NCBI GenBank assembly: GCA_021821365.1
Contig: JAKACN010000017.1
Span: 1 to 38,315, forward strand
Direction of reading: 5' to 3'
Length of the DNA stretch: 38,315 bases
From: Pseudomonadota bacterium
GTDB lineage: Bacteria; Pseudomonadota; Gammaproteobacteria; Burkholderiales; Burkholderiaceae_D
Below are positions 17,211 to 23,793 of the stretch, piece after piece. The notes below the pieces were generated by a model. It searched no databases and had not been told where the DNA came from. It saw only the letters and a program-made list of their open reading frames with translations. The position numbers and the translations under genes were made by a program. The stretch's first letter is position 1, and the number at the start of each line of letters is the position of its first letter.

Positions 17211-17249
17211 GAAACCGGTGCAGCCACAAGCTGCGCCGGTTTCTTTTTT
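17211..17249 (+). terminator. Intrinsic terminator of acs
   Basis: GAAACCGGTGCAGC and GCTGCGCCGGTTTC pair with one G-U wobble around a CACAA loop, followed by a T-run (TTTTTT at 17243-17249). Confidence 0.92.
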
Positions 17250-17277
17250 GGAAGTTTCCCGGAAACTAACTGAAAAG

Positions 17278-17307
17278 CTGCAACAAGTCGAAAGACTTTG
17301 CTATAAT
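17278..17307 (+). promoter_or_regulatory. Promoter of tRNA-Ser
   Basis: A perfect TATAAT -10 box at 17302-17307 lies about 30 bases before the tRNA 5' end. The -35 region is weak (CTGCAA at 17278-17283). TGC-type extended -10 sequence (TTTGC) is next to the -10 box. Confidence 0.55.
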
Positions 17308-17338
17308 CTTTGGCTTCGCGCCAGCGAACCAGAATCCA

Positions 17339-17429
17339 GGAGAGATGGATGAGTGGTTTAAGTCGCACGCCTGGAAAGCGTGTATAGGTTAATAGCCTAT
17401 CGGGGGTTCGAATCCCCCTCTCTCCGCCA
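17339..17429 (+). tRNA. tRNA-Ser (anticodon GGA)
   Basis: A 91-base tRNA with the acceptor stem GGAGAGA/TCTCTCC, anticodon stem CACGC/GCGTG around CTGGAAA, a long variable arm typical of serine tRNAs (TATAGGTT...AGCCTAT), a T-arm GGGGGTTCGAATCCCCC, discriminator G and an encoded CCA. Its last 17 bases are repeated, with one base missing, at 22851-22866, marking it as the integration site of the element that follows. Confidence 0.97.
17413..17429 (+). repeat. attL-type repeat (3' end of tRNA-Ser)
   Basis: TCCCCCTCTCTCCGCCA, the last 17 bases of the tRNA. The copy at 22851 differs only by lacking one T. The tRNA is therefore kept whole by the inserted element. Confidence 0.85.
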
Positions 17430-17460
17430 TCGACATGTTTTAAGAAGTCCGAAACAGTCC

Positions 17461-17500
17461 AAAAACCCGCATAACTTCAACGAGTTACGCGGGTTTTTTG
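17461..17500 (+). terminator. Intrinsic terminator after tRNA-Ser, inside the element
   Basis: AACCCGCATAACT and AGTTACGCGGGTT pair with one mismatch around a short loop, followed by TTTTTT. It replaces the tRNA terminator that the insertion displaced to beyond the right end. Confidence 0.88.
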
Positions 17501-17538
17501 TTTCTGGAGCGTTTTTAACGTGCATTGACATCCAGACA

Positions 17539-17595
17539 TTTTGGGGGCACGCTTGGGGGCATATTCGGTGCCCCCAAAACAGGATGCCCCCAAAA
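17539..17595. repeat. Four GGGGGCA repeats before the integrase (likely arm sites)
   Basis: Two direct copies, TTTTGGGGGCAC (17539-17550) and TTGGGGGCAT (17553-17562), are followed by two inverted copies, GTGCCCCCAAAA (17568-17579) and ATGCCCCCAAAA (17584-17595). The last copy runs into the integrase ATG, so a protein bound here would also affect integrase expression. The first pair recurs at the other end of the element. Confidence 0.85.
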
Positions 17596-18857
17596 TGCCT
17601 AAACTCGTTACTCCGCTGACCGATGTTCAGGTTAAAACCGCCAAGCCCAAGGACAAGCCCTATAAGCTTTTTGACGGCGGCGGCCTGTATCTGGAGGTCA
17701 TGCCGACCGGCTCAAAGCTATGGCGCATGAAATTCAAACAAGCCAATGGCAAGGAAGGGCGCTTGTCGTTCGGCAACTATCCAGACGTTTCCCTTTCTGC
17801 GGCACGCGCAAAGCGCACCGAGGCCCGCGAACTCAAGGCAAAAGACATCGATCCGGCACAAGCCCGACGCTTGGAAAAGCTGCAACGGGCCGCAGCCGCA
17901 TCAAACACCTTTGAAGCAGTCGCGCGGCAGTGGCACGCCAACAAGAGCGAAGCATGGAAGGAAAACACTGCCAAGGAAGCCTTGAACCGGCTGGAGAAAG
18001 ACGTTTTCCCGCTGATCGGCAAGCGACCTGTCGCCGAAATCGACGCGCCATTGATGCTGGACGTATTGCGGCGGGTTGAGCAACGCGGGGCGCAGGAAAT
18101 CGCAGCCCGGCTTGGACAGCTTTGCAGCCAGATATTCCGCTATGCGATTGCTTCGGGGCTGGCTAAATACAACCCTGTTCCCGATTTGCGCGGCGCGTTG
18201 AAACCTCGCCTGAAAGGCCATCACGCTGCCATTACGACAGATGAACTGCCGGACTTTCTCAAGGCGCTGGAAAAGAACGAAGCCAGGATGTACGCGCCGA
18301 CGCGGATCTTGATGCGTTTGATGATGCTGGTTTTCGTGCGCACCAGTGAATTGATCGAAACCCCTTGGTCTGAAATCGACCTTGAAAATGAGCAGTGGGT
18401 GATTCCTTGGCAGCGCATGAAAATGGGGAAAAAGAAGGTGAACCCGCGCAAGGTGGATCATCACGTGAACATGCCCCGGCAGGGATGGGAATTGCTGCGC
18501 GAACTGCACACCATGACGGGCCGCAGCAAGTATCTTTTCCCGAATCAGCGCGATCACGAAAAGCCGGTTTCCAACGGCGCGATACTGGCCGCATTAAAGC
18601 GCATGGGCTATGGTGGCAAGCACACCGGGCACGGTTTCCGGGCGCTGGCGATGGGCGTTATCAAGGAACGTTTGGGCTATCGGCATGATGTGGTGAATCG
18701 CCAGCTCGCGCATATGTCCGGCGACGCCTACGGCGAAGCCTATGACCGGGCCGAATTTCTGGAAGAACGTAGGACAATGATGCAGCAATATGCGGATTAT
18801 CTGGACACGGCGGCAAGCGGCAAGGTCATCGCCGGGAAGTTTGGCCGGGCCGCATAG
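17595..18857 (+). CDS. P4-type tyrosine recombinase (integrase)
   Basis: A 420-residue integrase that inserts and removes the element at tRNA-Ser. The N-terminal DUF4102 arm-binding domain reads KPYKLFDGGGLYLEVMPTG and LSFGNYPDVSLSAAR, followed by a SAM-like core-binding domain and a C-terminal catalytic domain. Catalytic landmarks: Arg in VRTSELI, the HGFR box in TGHGFRALAMG, LAHMSGD, and Tyr in EAYDRAEFLEERR. The full set points to an active enzyme. The start is put at ATG 17595 because MPKLVTPLTDVQVK is the usual N-terminus of the family; the frame stays open upstream to 17541 through the repeats. The repeat cluster immediately before the ATG leaves no ordinary ribosome site. Confidence 0.95.
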   Translation: MPKLVTPLTDVQVKTAKPKDKPYKLFDGGGLYLEVMPTGSKLWRMKFKQANGKEGRLSFGNYPDVSLSAARAKRTEARELKAKDIDPAQARRLEKLQRAAAASNTFEAVARQWHANKSEAWKENTAKEALNRLEKDVFPLIGKRPVAEIDAPLMLDVLRRVEQRGAQEIAARLGQLCSQIFRYAIASGLAKYNPVPDLRGALKPRLKGHHAAITTDELPDFLKALEKNEARMYAPTRILMRLMMLVFVRTSELIETPWSEIDLENEQWVIPWQRMKMGKKKVNPRKVDHHVNMPRQGWELLRELHTMTGRSKYLFPNQRDHEKPVSNGAILAALKRMGYGGKHTGHGFRALAMGVIKERLGYRHDVVNRQLAHMSGDAYGEAYDRAEFLEERRTMMQQYADYLDTAASGKVIAGKFGRAA

Positions 18858-18953
18858 AATCAGTTTAACCATGCCTAGGGCGACGGCCCGAAAACAAGGC
18901 TCCCTTACCTTGCTGGCATGGTTTCCGTTTTAAGGGACGCGAAAGGGGGCGCG

Positions 18954-19997
18954 ATGGGAAAGCTATACAAACTCAAGGAATGGGTAACTGTCGAAGAGGC
19001 GGCAAGCATAATCACCAAGATATGTGAAGAGGACGTGACGTACGCCGATGTGTTGCGCTTGGCATTGGACGGGCACTTGCGATTGTCAGTCTATTTCGTG
19101 AATTACGCGATGGGGAAGCGTGGAAAAGTTTCCCGCCATAGCCCTGAAGAATTGAGTGCTGCAATTTCATCCGGAAATCTTCCAACAGACTTGAAATGGC
19201 ACACCTGGCCTCGCGGCGCAATGGCAGCTCTTCGCCCCGACTTGTCACCTGAGGAAGCGGAAAAACACACGGTAATGTTGATGTCCTTGCGGCTCGATAA
19301 AGATCGATATTTGACGTTAGACGATAGGGTGACCACGCTAAAAGGCGTATGGGACTTACCAATGATTGGCAACGAACACTTGGATATTGAACACGAATAT
19401 CAGCAGCTTACTAGCGGCCTTGAGGTCACGCTAGAAGGCTTAGATGGTGCTTTCGTGGAAGGAGTTGATGGGACGATATGCCAGCTACAGGAGAGTTACG
19501 ACGACAACCCATATCAAAAAGGATCGAACGCCCAATTGAAGCGACTTGAAGAGAAGATTGCGGCAGACAATCTCGGAGCGGAAGAATCAAAAGAACTACT
19601 TGATCGGCATAAAAAAGATCGGGCGGAATGGATTGCAGAAAAAAAGACACGGCCAGATTCGGATAATTATTATCCAGCAGGCGGATTGCCAAAGGATAGC
19701 CTTTTGGTCGTGCGTACCGCAGCACTTAGAGATTTTGAACGACGCGTTAAGGAACTCGAAACAGCTTCTCAAGAACCGACCGGAACTGAAATTAGCGGAA
19801 AATCTGAAAGCTCTTATCTCAACATTATCGGTTCTTTATGCGACCTCTACTGGAAAACGGCACATCCCAACAATCCAAAGCTCAATCAGGCTGCGTTAAT
19901 CGAAGCTCTAAGCAGCTACAACGGCTTTGCTGGCATGAGCGAACGGAATTTGAAAGACAAGCTCTCGAAGGCAATTAGAGCTATTCGCCTCGAATAA
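18954..19997 (+). CDS. Unknown island protein with N-terminal HTH-like region
   Basis: A 347-residue cytoplasmic protein, not recognised as a named family. Residues about 5-45 (LKEWVTVEEAASIITK, then TYADVLRLALDGHLRLSV) look like a winged-helix or HTH region. The middle contains a motif VWDLPMIGNEHLDIEHEYQ and a highly charged stretch, then DSDNYYPAGGLPKDSLLVVRT. A C-terminal helical domain begins at YLNIIGSLCDLYW. From memory, proteins with the same DNYYPAGGLP and VWDLP motifs are common beside integrases in proteobacterial islands, function unknown. The start is ATG 18954, preceded by GAAAGGGGGC. Base composition is more AT-rich than the integrase. It sits in the cargo position between integrase and AlpA and ends in its own terminator. 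Confidence 0.82.
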   Translation: MGKLYKLKEWVTVEEAASIITKICEEDVTYADVLRLALDGHLRLSVYFVNYAMGKRGKVSRHSPEELSAAISSGNLPTDLKWHTWPRGAMAALRPDLSPEEAEKHTVMLMSLRLDKDRYLTLDDRVTTLKGVWDLPMIGNEHLDIEHEYQQLTSGLEVTLEGLDGAFVEGVDGTICQLQESYDDNPYQKGSNAQLKRLEEKIAADNLGAEESKELLDRHKKDRAEWIAEKKTRPDSDNYYPAGGLPKDSLLVVRTAALRDFERRVKELETASQEPTGTEISGKSESSYLNIIGSLCDLYWKTAHPNNPKLNQAALIEALSSYNGFAGMSERNLKDKLSKAIRAIRLE

Positions 19998-20033
19998 TGC
20001 AATTGCACCGCAAAATGGTGCAATTGCATTTTT
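19996..20033 (+). terminator. Intrinsic terminator of the cargo gene
   Basis: AATGCAATTGCACC and GGTGCAATTGCATT form a perfect 14-base stem with a 7-base loop (GCAAAAT), followed by TTT. It begins at the last base pair of the cargo gene's stop codon. Confidence 0.9.
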
Positions 20034-20044
20034 GCGCATAGAAA

Positions 20045-20108
20045 TCATTCCTAGACTCAAGCCGTCCACCTTCGGACGACTTAACCTGAATAAGGAATCT
20101 AGGAATGA
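20045..20108 (+). promoter_or_regulatory. Inverted repeat enclosing the alpA ribosome site and start codon
   Basis: TCATTCCTAGA (20045-20055) and TCTAGGAATGA (20098-20108) are perfectly complementary over 11 bases. The second arm holds the AGGA of the ribosome site and the ATG of the AlpA gene (20105-20107). A smaller hairpin CGTCC/GGACG lies inside at about 20064-20079. In RNA this would hide the start; as DNA it could be an operator. Confidence 0.6.
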
Positions 20109-20302
20109 CTTCGCAAACCATCATTCGCCTCCCGCAGGTCAAGCAGCGGACAGGCTTATCTCGCAGCACAATCTACGCGCTCATCAAGGCGGGGAAATTT
20201 AAAGCCCCGATTGCATTGGGTGCGCGTGCTGTCGGTTGGCTCGAAAGCGACGTTTCAGAGTTCATCGAAACCCGCATCAAAGCTTCTCGGAAAGCAGGCT
20301 AA
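20105..20302 (+). CDS. alpA: AlpA-family transcriptional regulator
   Basis: A 65-residue protein made almost wholly of a MerR-like helix-turn-helix: IRLPQVKQRTGLSRSTIYAL then KFKAPIALGARAVGWLESDV and EFIETRIKASR. This is the pattern of AlpA/Vis/excisionase-type regulators of P4-like elements, which switch integrase and excision genes. A weak AAGGA site precedes the ATG, and an 11-base inverted repeat includes the start codon. It is followed by a block of four tightly packed genes that it probably controls or is co-transcribed with. Confidence 0.93.
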   Translation: MTSQTIIRLPQVKQRTGLSRSTIYALIKAGKFKAPIALGARAVGWLESDVSEFIETRIKASRKAG

Positions 20303-20313
20303 GGGGGGGCGCT

Positions 20314-20622
20314 ATGGACAAAAAAATAGCCCCCGGCTTTCGCGCAGAGGCCATCCAAAAGATCAATGAAAAGCATAAGGGCAATGACGCTGAAACACAA
20401 GCAAACCGCTCATTAGAAGCGCTGCAAGTGTTATCAAGTCTTACCACGCAGGATTTGCGGCAAGACCTGGACATCATGCACCCGGCCGGCCGCATCAAGG
20501 AACTGCGCGGGCGCGGCTTCCAGATCCAGACCTACTGGGAAAACTACCCGACAGCATCGGGCAAGATGCATCGCATGGGCCGCTATGTGTACATGGGGAA
20601 GAAAGGAGATGCCCATGAATAG
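20314..20622 (+). CDS. Helix-turn-helix (HTH_39-like) element protein
   Basis: A 102-residue protein. The segment TTQDLRQDLDIMHPAGRIKE followed by LRGRGFQIQTYW and GRYVYMGKKGD matches my memory of the HTH_39 domain found in phage and plasmid proteins. The N-terminal half is charged and probably helical. The start ATG 20314 follows AAGGGGGG, and the frame stays open upstream only as a shadow of AlpA. The stop overlaps the next ATG. Role unknown; a replication or regulatory DNA-binding protein is plausible. Confidence 0.82.
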   Translation: MDKKIAPGFRAEAIQKINEKHKGNDAETQANRSLEALQVLSSLTTQDLRQDLDIMHPAGRIKELRGRGFQIQTYWENYPTASGKMHRMGRYVYMGKKGDAHE

Positions 20623-20758
20623 CGGAACATGGCTAGACGAATTAAACGGGCTTTTGGCGCGTTTTTCCGGCATGGGTATTGGTGCAGACGTTGCCACATT
20701 GAGTTTGTGTGAGCTATGGGGCATCTATTGCTTTCTGCGGCGCTTGGCAGAGGGATAG
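20615..20758 (+). CDS. 47-residue small protein, overlapping neighbours
   Basis: MNSGTWLDELNGLLARFSGM begins a 47-residue frame with a strong AAGGAGAT ribosome site seven bases before ATG. It overlaps the end of the HTH_39-like gene by 8 bases and stops (TAG 20756-20758) one base before the next ATG. The sequence is mostly helical and amphipathic, with two cysteines, and no named domain. The ribosome site and the exact fit between neighbours argue that it is a real gene. Confidence 0.68.
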   Translation: MNSGTWLDELNGLLARFSGMGIGADVATLSLCELWGIYCFLRRLAEG

Positions 20759-20759
20759 C

Positions 20760-21155
20760 ATGGGGCGTTCCAGTTTGAGGAAGAAGGAATTTCCCGGCGG
20801 GTTCCTAATGCTTCCGGCGGAATTGCTGAACAGCCCGAAGTATCGGGCGCTATCGGCCAGAAGCGTCAAGCTCCTGATCGACATCGGCAGTCAGTACAAC
20901 GGCAAGAACAACGGCGATCTGTGCGCGGCATGGAAAGTCATGAAGCCGAAAGGCTGGCGTTCGGAACAGACCTTGAACATCGCCAAGAAGGAATTGCTGG
21001 AAGCCGGTTTTATCGCGGAGACACGGAAGGGGCGACGGCCGAATCTGTGCAGCTTGTACGGCATCACCTGGAAGCCGTTGAACCCAAACCCGAAGCTGGA
21101 CATTCAGCCGTTTGCGTTTCCTTATGGCGCTTGGAACAAGCATGAACCGCCATAG
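20760..21155 (+). CDS. Winged-helix-like element protein
   Basis: A 131-residue protein from MGRSSLRKKEFPGGFLMLPA. Residues about 25-80 (AELLNSPKYRALSARSVKLL, then WRSEQTLNIAKKELLEAGF followed by IAETRKGRRPNLCSLYGITW) have the order expected of a winged helix with a basic wing, as in some plasmid or phage replication and regulatory proteins. The end is proline- and aromatic-rich. The start ATG directly follows the stop of the 47-residue protein. The name of the family is not known to me. Confidence 0.75.
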   Translation: MGRSSLRKKEFPGGFLMLPAELLNSPKYRALSARSVKLLIDIGSQYNGKNNGDLCAAWKVMKPKGWRSEQTLNIAKKELLEAGFIAETRKGRRPNLCSLYGITWKPLNPNPKLDIQPFAFPYGAWNKHEPP

Positions 21156-21332
21156 GAAAGCGCATCGCTTACTGCGATTCCTGTGGTTATCAAACTCGGC
21201 ATAGCTGCAATTTCTGAAGTCATCGGGTTTGAATAGCTACAGATTTCGTAGCTATGCGGTGAATTTTCGGCGCTTCGCTACTACGGGTTCTGTAGTGCTA
21301 TATAGAAGTTACCATATGCAGGAGGGCAGCCC

Positions 21333-22007
21333 ATGCAAGGCAAGAAAACAGCGGCAAGCAAGGCAAAGAGCAAAAGCGGCGCATCGAAGGCAAGCGCGGC
21401 CAATACGCTGACCGTGATCGAAAAAGAAGGGAAAAGCCGGGAACGCAAGATAGCCGAACTTGGCCTGTCTCCTGTCGTGGCAAACACGATCACCGCCAGG
21501 ACATTTGGAAAAGGCACATTTGGCGAACTCGATCTCGGCGAATCGATCGAGGTGATGCGAGAGAAAACCGGCAAGGTGAAAGCCGGCGACCTGTCCGAGG
21601 TTGAGGAAACATTGAGTGCGCAGGCGGCAGCGCTCGACGCCATCTTTAACGAACTGGCGAGGCGGGCCGCGCTGAACTTGGGTGAATATCTGCCTGCGAC
21701 GGAAACCTACTTGCGGCTTGCATTGAAAGCGCAGGCGCAATGCCGTGCGACGCTGGAAACACTGGCTGAAGTGAAGTTCCCGAAAGCGGCAACCTTTGTC
21801 CGGCAGCAGAATGTCGCCTATCAGCAGCAAGTCAATAACGGCGACGCCGGAAGTAAAGCGACCAGTACGCACACGCACGCGCGCACGGGAGAAAACGATT
21901 GCGAGCAAAACAAACTATTAGAGGATGGAAGCAATGGCGGCACGCACCTGGACACCGGAACAGCGACAGCGGCAGGCGGAAGTGATTCGACGGTGGACGC
22001 CGTATGA
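21333..22007 (+). CDS. Unknown helical element protein
   Basis: A 224-residue protein. The first 30 residues are lysine-, alanine- and serine-rich and probably disordered. The core holds AGDLSEVEETLSAQAAALDA, then IFNELARRAALNLGEYLPAT and ETYLRLALKAQAQCRATLET, with FPKAATFVRQQNVAYQQQVN after it. I recall similar proteins in many proteobacterial islands and prophage-like elements, function unknown. The last about 45 residues are low-complexity and lie over the start of the next gene in another frame, so the end may not be conserved. GGAGGG precedes the start ATG at 21333. Confidence 0.78.
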   Translation: MQGKKTAASKAKSKSGASKASAANTLTVIEKEGKSRERKIAELGLSPVVANTITARTFGKGTFGELDLGESIEVMREKTGKVKAGDLSEVEETLSAQAAALDAIFNELARRAALNLGEYLPATETYLRLALKAQAQCRATLETLAEVKFPKAATFVRQQNVAYQQQVNNGDAGSKATSTHTHARTGENDCEQNKLLEDGSNGGTHLDTGTATAAGGSDSTVDAV

Positions 22008-22149
22008 GCAGTCAACCGGGCCAAAAAGCGCGGCAGGTAAGGCCAAGGTTTCGCGCAATGCCTATTCCGGCGGTGAATGGGCGCAGTTGCGCCAGACGAT
22101 CAAGGAGCTAAATCAAGTCCTTCGCCAGCAAAAGAAATGGCTGGGGTAG
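21934..22149 (+). CDS. Small STGP-motif protein
   Basis: A 71-residue protein, MAARTWTPEQRQRQAEVIRR, with the motif STGPKSAAGKAKVSRNA in the middle. This resembles short HGGxSTGP-type proteins that sit next to the preceding gene's family in other elements (from memory). The rest is a charged helix. ATG 21925 three codons upstream is an alternative start; a GGA element precedes 21934. The gene overlaps the previous one by 74 bases in a different frame. Function unknown. Confidence 0.65.
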   Translation: MAARTWTPEQRQRQAEVIRRWTPYEQSTGPKSAAGKAKVSRNAYSGGEWAQLRQTIKELNQVLRQQKKWLG

Positions 22150-22252
22150 GGCGATCTTTGCAGCTTCATGAACTGGAAACCGCGCTGTCTTTCACGCGCA
22201 GAAAAAATTCCCCTTTTGAACCTGTTAATCAACAAATGCCCGGTAAGCCGGG

Positions 22253-22546
22253 CTACTGGCGGCGCGCCTTTTGAATGTCAATGTGAAATTGGTCGAGAAT
22301 TTTCTCCATTGCCGCTTCAAGTGTAATAAGGAGTTCGGCTTCGTTTATCGAAGTATGAATGCCGTGGTGCTTGCGTAGATAATGAACGATGCCGAGCGCA
22401 GTTGCTGAGATCAAATCGGTATTGGCTTCGCGCTTGCGGGTAGGGGACATTAAAAAGTACCCAAGATTACGGCTCATTTCAGACTCGATTTGAAATCGGG
22501 CGGCGATTTCTTCTACTGCCGTATCAGTAACGTCCCAATAGCTCAT
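22253..22546 (-). CDS. Small unknown protein, opposite strand of the element
   Basis: A 97-residue frame read from ATG 22546; an upstream TTG at 22576 would add ten residues. The protein is acidic and helical (AVEEIAARFQIESEMSRNL and ELLITLEAAMEKILDQFHID), with a HYLRKHHGIHTS segment. It is unlike a high-GC shadow frame because it lies in an otherwise gene-free part. No family is recognised. The ribosome site is weak, so the start is uncertain. It is the last gene before the right arm repeats. Confidence 0.55.
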   Translation of the reverse strand: MSYWDVTDTAVEEIAARFQIESEMSRNLGYFLMSPTRKREANTDLISATALGIVHYLRKHHGIHTSINEAELLITLEAAMEKILDQFHIDIQKARRQ

Positions 22547-22701
22547 GTCAACACCAGCGATTTTTCGTTCATGCAAAGTGAGGTGACTCGTCTCGTCTCG
22601 TCTCAGGTTCTACCTGCTCAATCATGGAAAAGCTTTGCCAATATATAACGCAGGAAAGCAGTGGCAAGTAATCAAATCCGTCGATCATCTACATAATCAT
22701 A

Positions 22702-22740
22702 AAGTGTTGTCAAAAAGAAGGGCTGTTTTTGCCGACACTT
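22702..22740 (+). other. Long hairpin near the right end of the element
   Basis: AAGTGTTGTCAAAAA (22702-22716) and TTTTTGCCGACACTT (22726-22740) can pair along 15 positions as + strand RNA, with two G-U pairs, around a 9-base loop. No T-run follows. It may be an RNA structure or protein-binding site. About 410 bases around it (22577-22986) carry no gene. Confidence 0.5.
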
Positions 22741-22767
22741 AATGTTCCGCAGGGGGATGGCCCCGAA

Positions 22768-22791
22768 TTTTGGGGGCATGTTTGGGGGCAT
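22768..22791 (+). repeat. Right-end GGGGGCA repeat pair
   Basis: TTTTGGGGGCATG then TTTGGGGGCAT, in the same order, orientation and spacing as the first pair at 17539-17562. It lies about 60 bases inside the right att-like repeat. Confidence 0.85.
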
Positions 22792-22850
22792 TATGTTTTT
22801 ATGAATTGTAAAGGCCAAGCATCTGTGCGGCTTTCAAGCAACAATTAGGC

Positions 22851-22866
22851 TCCCCCTCTCCCGCCA
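22851..22866 (+). repeat. attR-type repeat
   Basis: TCCCCCTCTCCCGCCA repeats the tRNA-Ser 3' end with one T missing. It is followed eight bases later by a tRNA-type terminator. Confidence 0.8.
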
Positions 22867-22873
22867 GAACCCC

Positions 22874-22909
22874 AAACGCCCGATTTCCATTGAGAATCGG
22901 GCGTTTTTC
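22874..22909 (+). terminator. Displaced tRNA-Ser terminator
   Basis: AAACGCCCGATT and AATCGGGCGTTT form a perfect 12-base stem with a 9-base loop, followed by TTTCTTTT. Its place directly after the attR-type repeat fits the original terminator of the tRNA before insertion. Confidence 0.88.
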
Positions 22910-22986
22910 TTTTGCAATCATGGCCTTGCCTTTTGTGCGGGGAGCCAGGGGATAATTTGCCTTGTTTTGATTCGACCATCAACAAC

Positions 22987-23205
22987 ATGGCTCAAATTAA
23001 GAAAGTGCAATGCCCATCCTGCGGCCAATCCGATGGCGTGCCGCTGGTCTGGGGCGATCCGGACGAGATGACACGTGCGGCGGCCCGACGCGGCGAGTTG
23101 GTGCTTGCCGGTTGCATGATCGAACCGCTCGGCGGGGGTGTACCTGACCATGCCTGTTTGCGCTGTTGTCATCGTTGGTCGTCTCTGGACGACGCTTCAT
23201 TCTGA
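22987..23205 (+). CDS. Small zinc-ribbon protein
   Basis: A 72-residue protein from MAQIKKVQCPSCGQSDGVPL. Cysteine pairs CPSC near the N-terminus and CLRCCHRW near the C-terminus enclose a conserved-looking middle with GDPDEM, RRGELVLAGCMIEPLGGG. The order CPxCG - pro/gly segment - RGE.xLGGC - CxxC-H-W matches a widespread family of uncharacterised bacterial zinc-ribbon proteins as I remember it. The frame is open upstream to 22912, but that part covers a terminator. No ribosome site is clear. Probably zinc-binding and cytoplasmic, role unknown. Confidence 0.72.
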   Translation: MAQIKKVQCPSCGQSDGVPLVWGDPDEMTRAAARRGELVLAGCMIEPLGGGVPDHACLRCCHRWSSLDDASF

Positions 23206-23236
23206 ATTGGAACGCAACGCCAGGAAGGGCGTGGAT

Positions 23237-23725
23237 TCAGCCTCTCTCTAGCGCTTGCGCCGCGACGAAGGCCAGCCAGCGTTTCACTGTTGCCGCTTCC
23301 TCGTCGCCCAGGCCCGCAATCAAACCCGACTCCAATGCATTCACTCGCCGCTTGCATCGCGACAGCAGATTCTTTCCGCTTTGGGTCACGCTGATTTGCT
23401 GGATCCGGCCGTGGATCTGGTGCGGCGTTCGCAGGATCAATCCGGCACGTTCCAGGTTGGCGACAATGACGCTGACCGTTTGCGGTGTAAGCATGGACAG
23501 GCGCGCGACATCGGCGTTCGAAATGCCGGGATAGGCAACCAGCATGGTGAGAACGACGAACTGCGGCGGAGTGATGTCGAATTCCGACAACGCGCGCTCC
23601 ATCTGCAATCGGAATGCGGCGCCTGCCTGCCGCAGCAAATAGCCGATATGGCCATTCTCGCCGCGCTTTCCGTGACCGGGACGGGGAAGATCGTTGCTTG
23701 CGGAAGACCGGGAGCGCGTCGGCAT
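23237..23725 (-). CDS. MarR-family transcriptional regulator
   Basis: A 162-residue winged-helix regulator: dimer helix GYLLRQAGAAFRLQMERAL, recognition region ISNADVARLSMLTPQTVSVI then VANLERAGLILRTPH, wing RIQQISVTQSGKNLL. The first 25 residues are basic and variable, so a start about 20 residues later is possible; ATG 23725 has no strong ribosome site. It is divergent from an AhpD-like gene with 68 bases between starts, the usual layout for a MarR repressor and its redox target. The intergenic region contains the palindrome TGATATCA at 23725-23732. Confidence 0.9.
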   Translation of the reverse strand: MPTRSRSSASNDLPRPGHGKRGENGHIGYLLRQAGAAFRLQMERALSEFDITPPQFVVLTMLVAYPGISNADVARLSMLTPQTVSVIVANLERAGLILRTPHQIHGRIQQISVTQSGKNLLSRCKRRVNALESGLIAGLGDEEAATVKRWLAFVAAQALERG

Positions 23726-23793
23726 GATATCAGGGTTCGAATAATGTGTTAGAGTTCTTACATTGTCTTGATTCTAATGCAAAGGAGCTTGCC

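Larger units (their letters stand above)
17413..22866 (+). mobile_element. 5.4-kb integrative element in tRNA-Ser
   Basis: The boundaries are the 3' end of tRNA-Ser (17413-17429) and its near copy (22851-22866). Inside, in order: terminator, integrase, unknown cargo gene, AlpA-type regulator, HTH protein, a 47-residue protein, a second HTH-like protein, two linked unknown genes and one opposing small gene. Pairs of GGGGGCA repeats lie inside each end. No relaxase, primase, capsid or packaging gene is recognisable, so it is a minimal integrative element or a satellite that needs outside help to move. Direct observation: att-like repeats, integrase and arm repeats; mobility itself is inference. 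Confidence 0.85.

Noticed and set aside
22587-22604. Short tandem CTCGT repeats inside the element
   Set aside because: Fewer than four units and no spacer structure; not a CRISPR array and not clearly functional.
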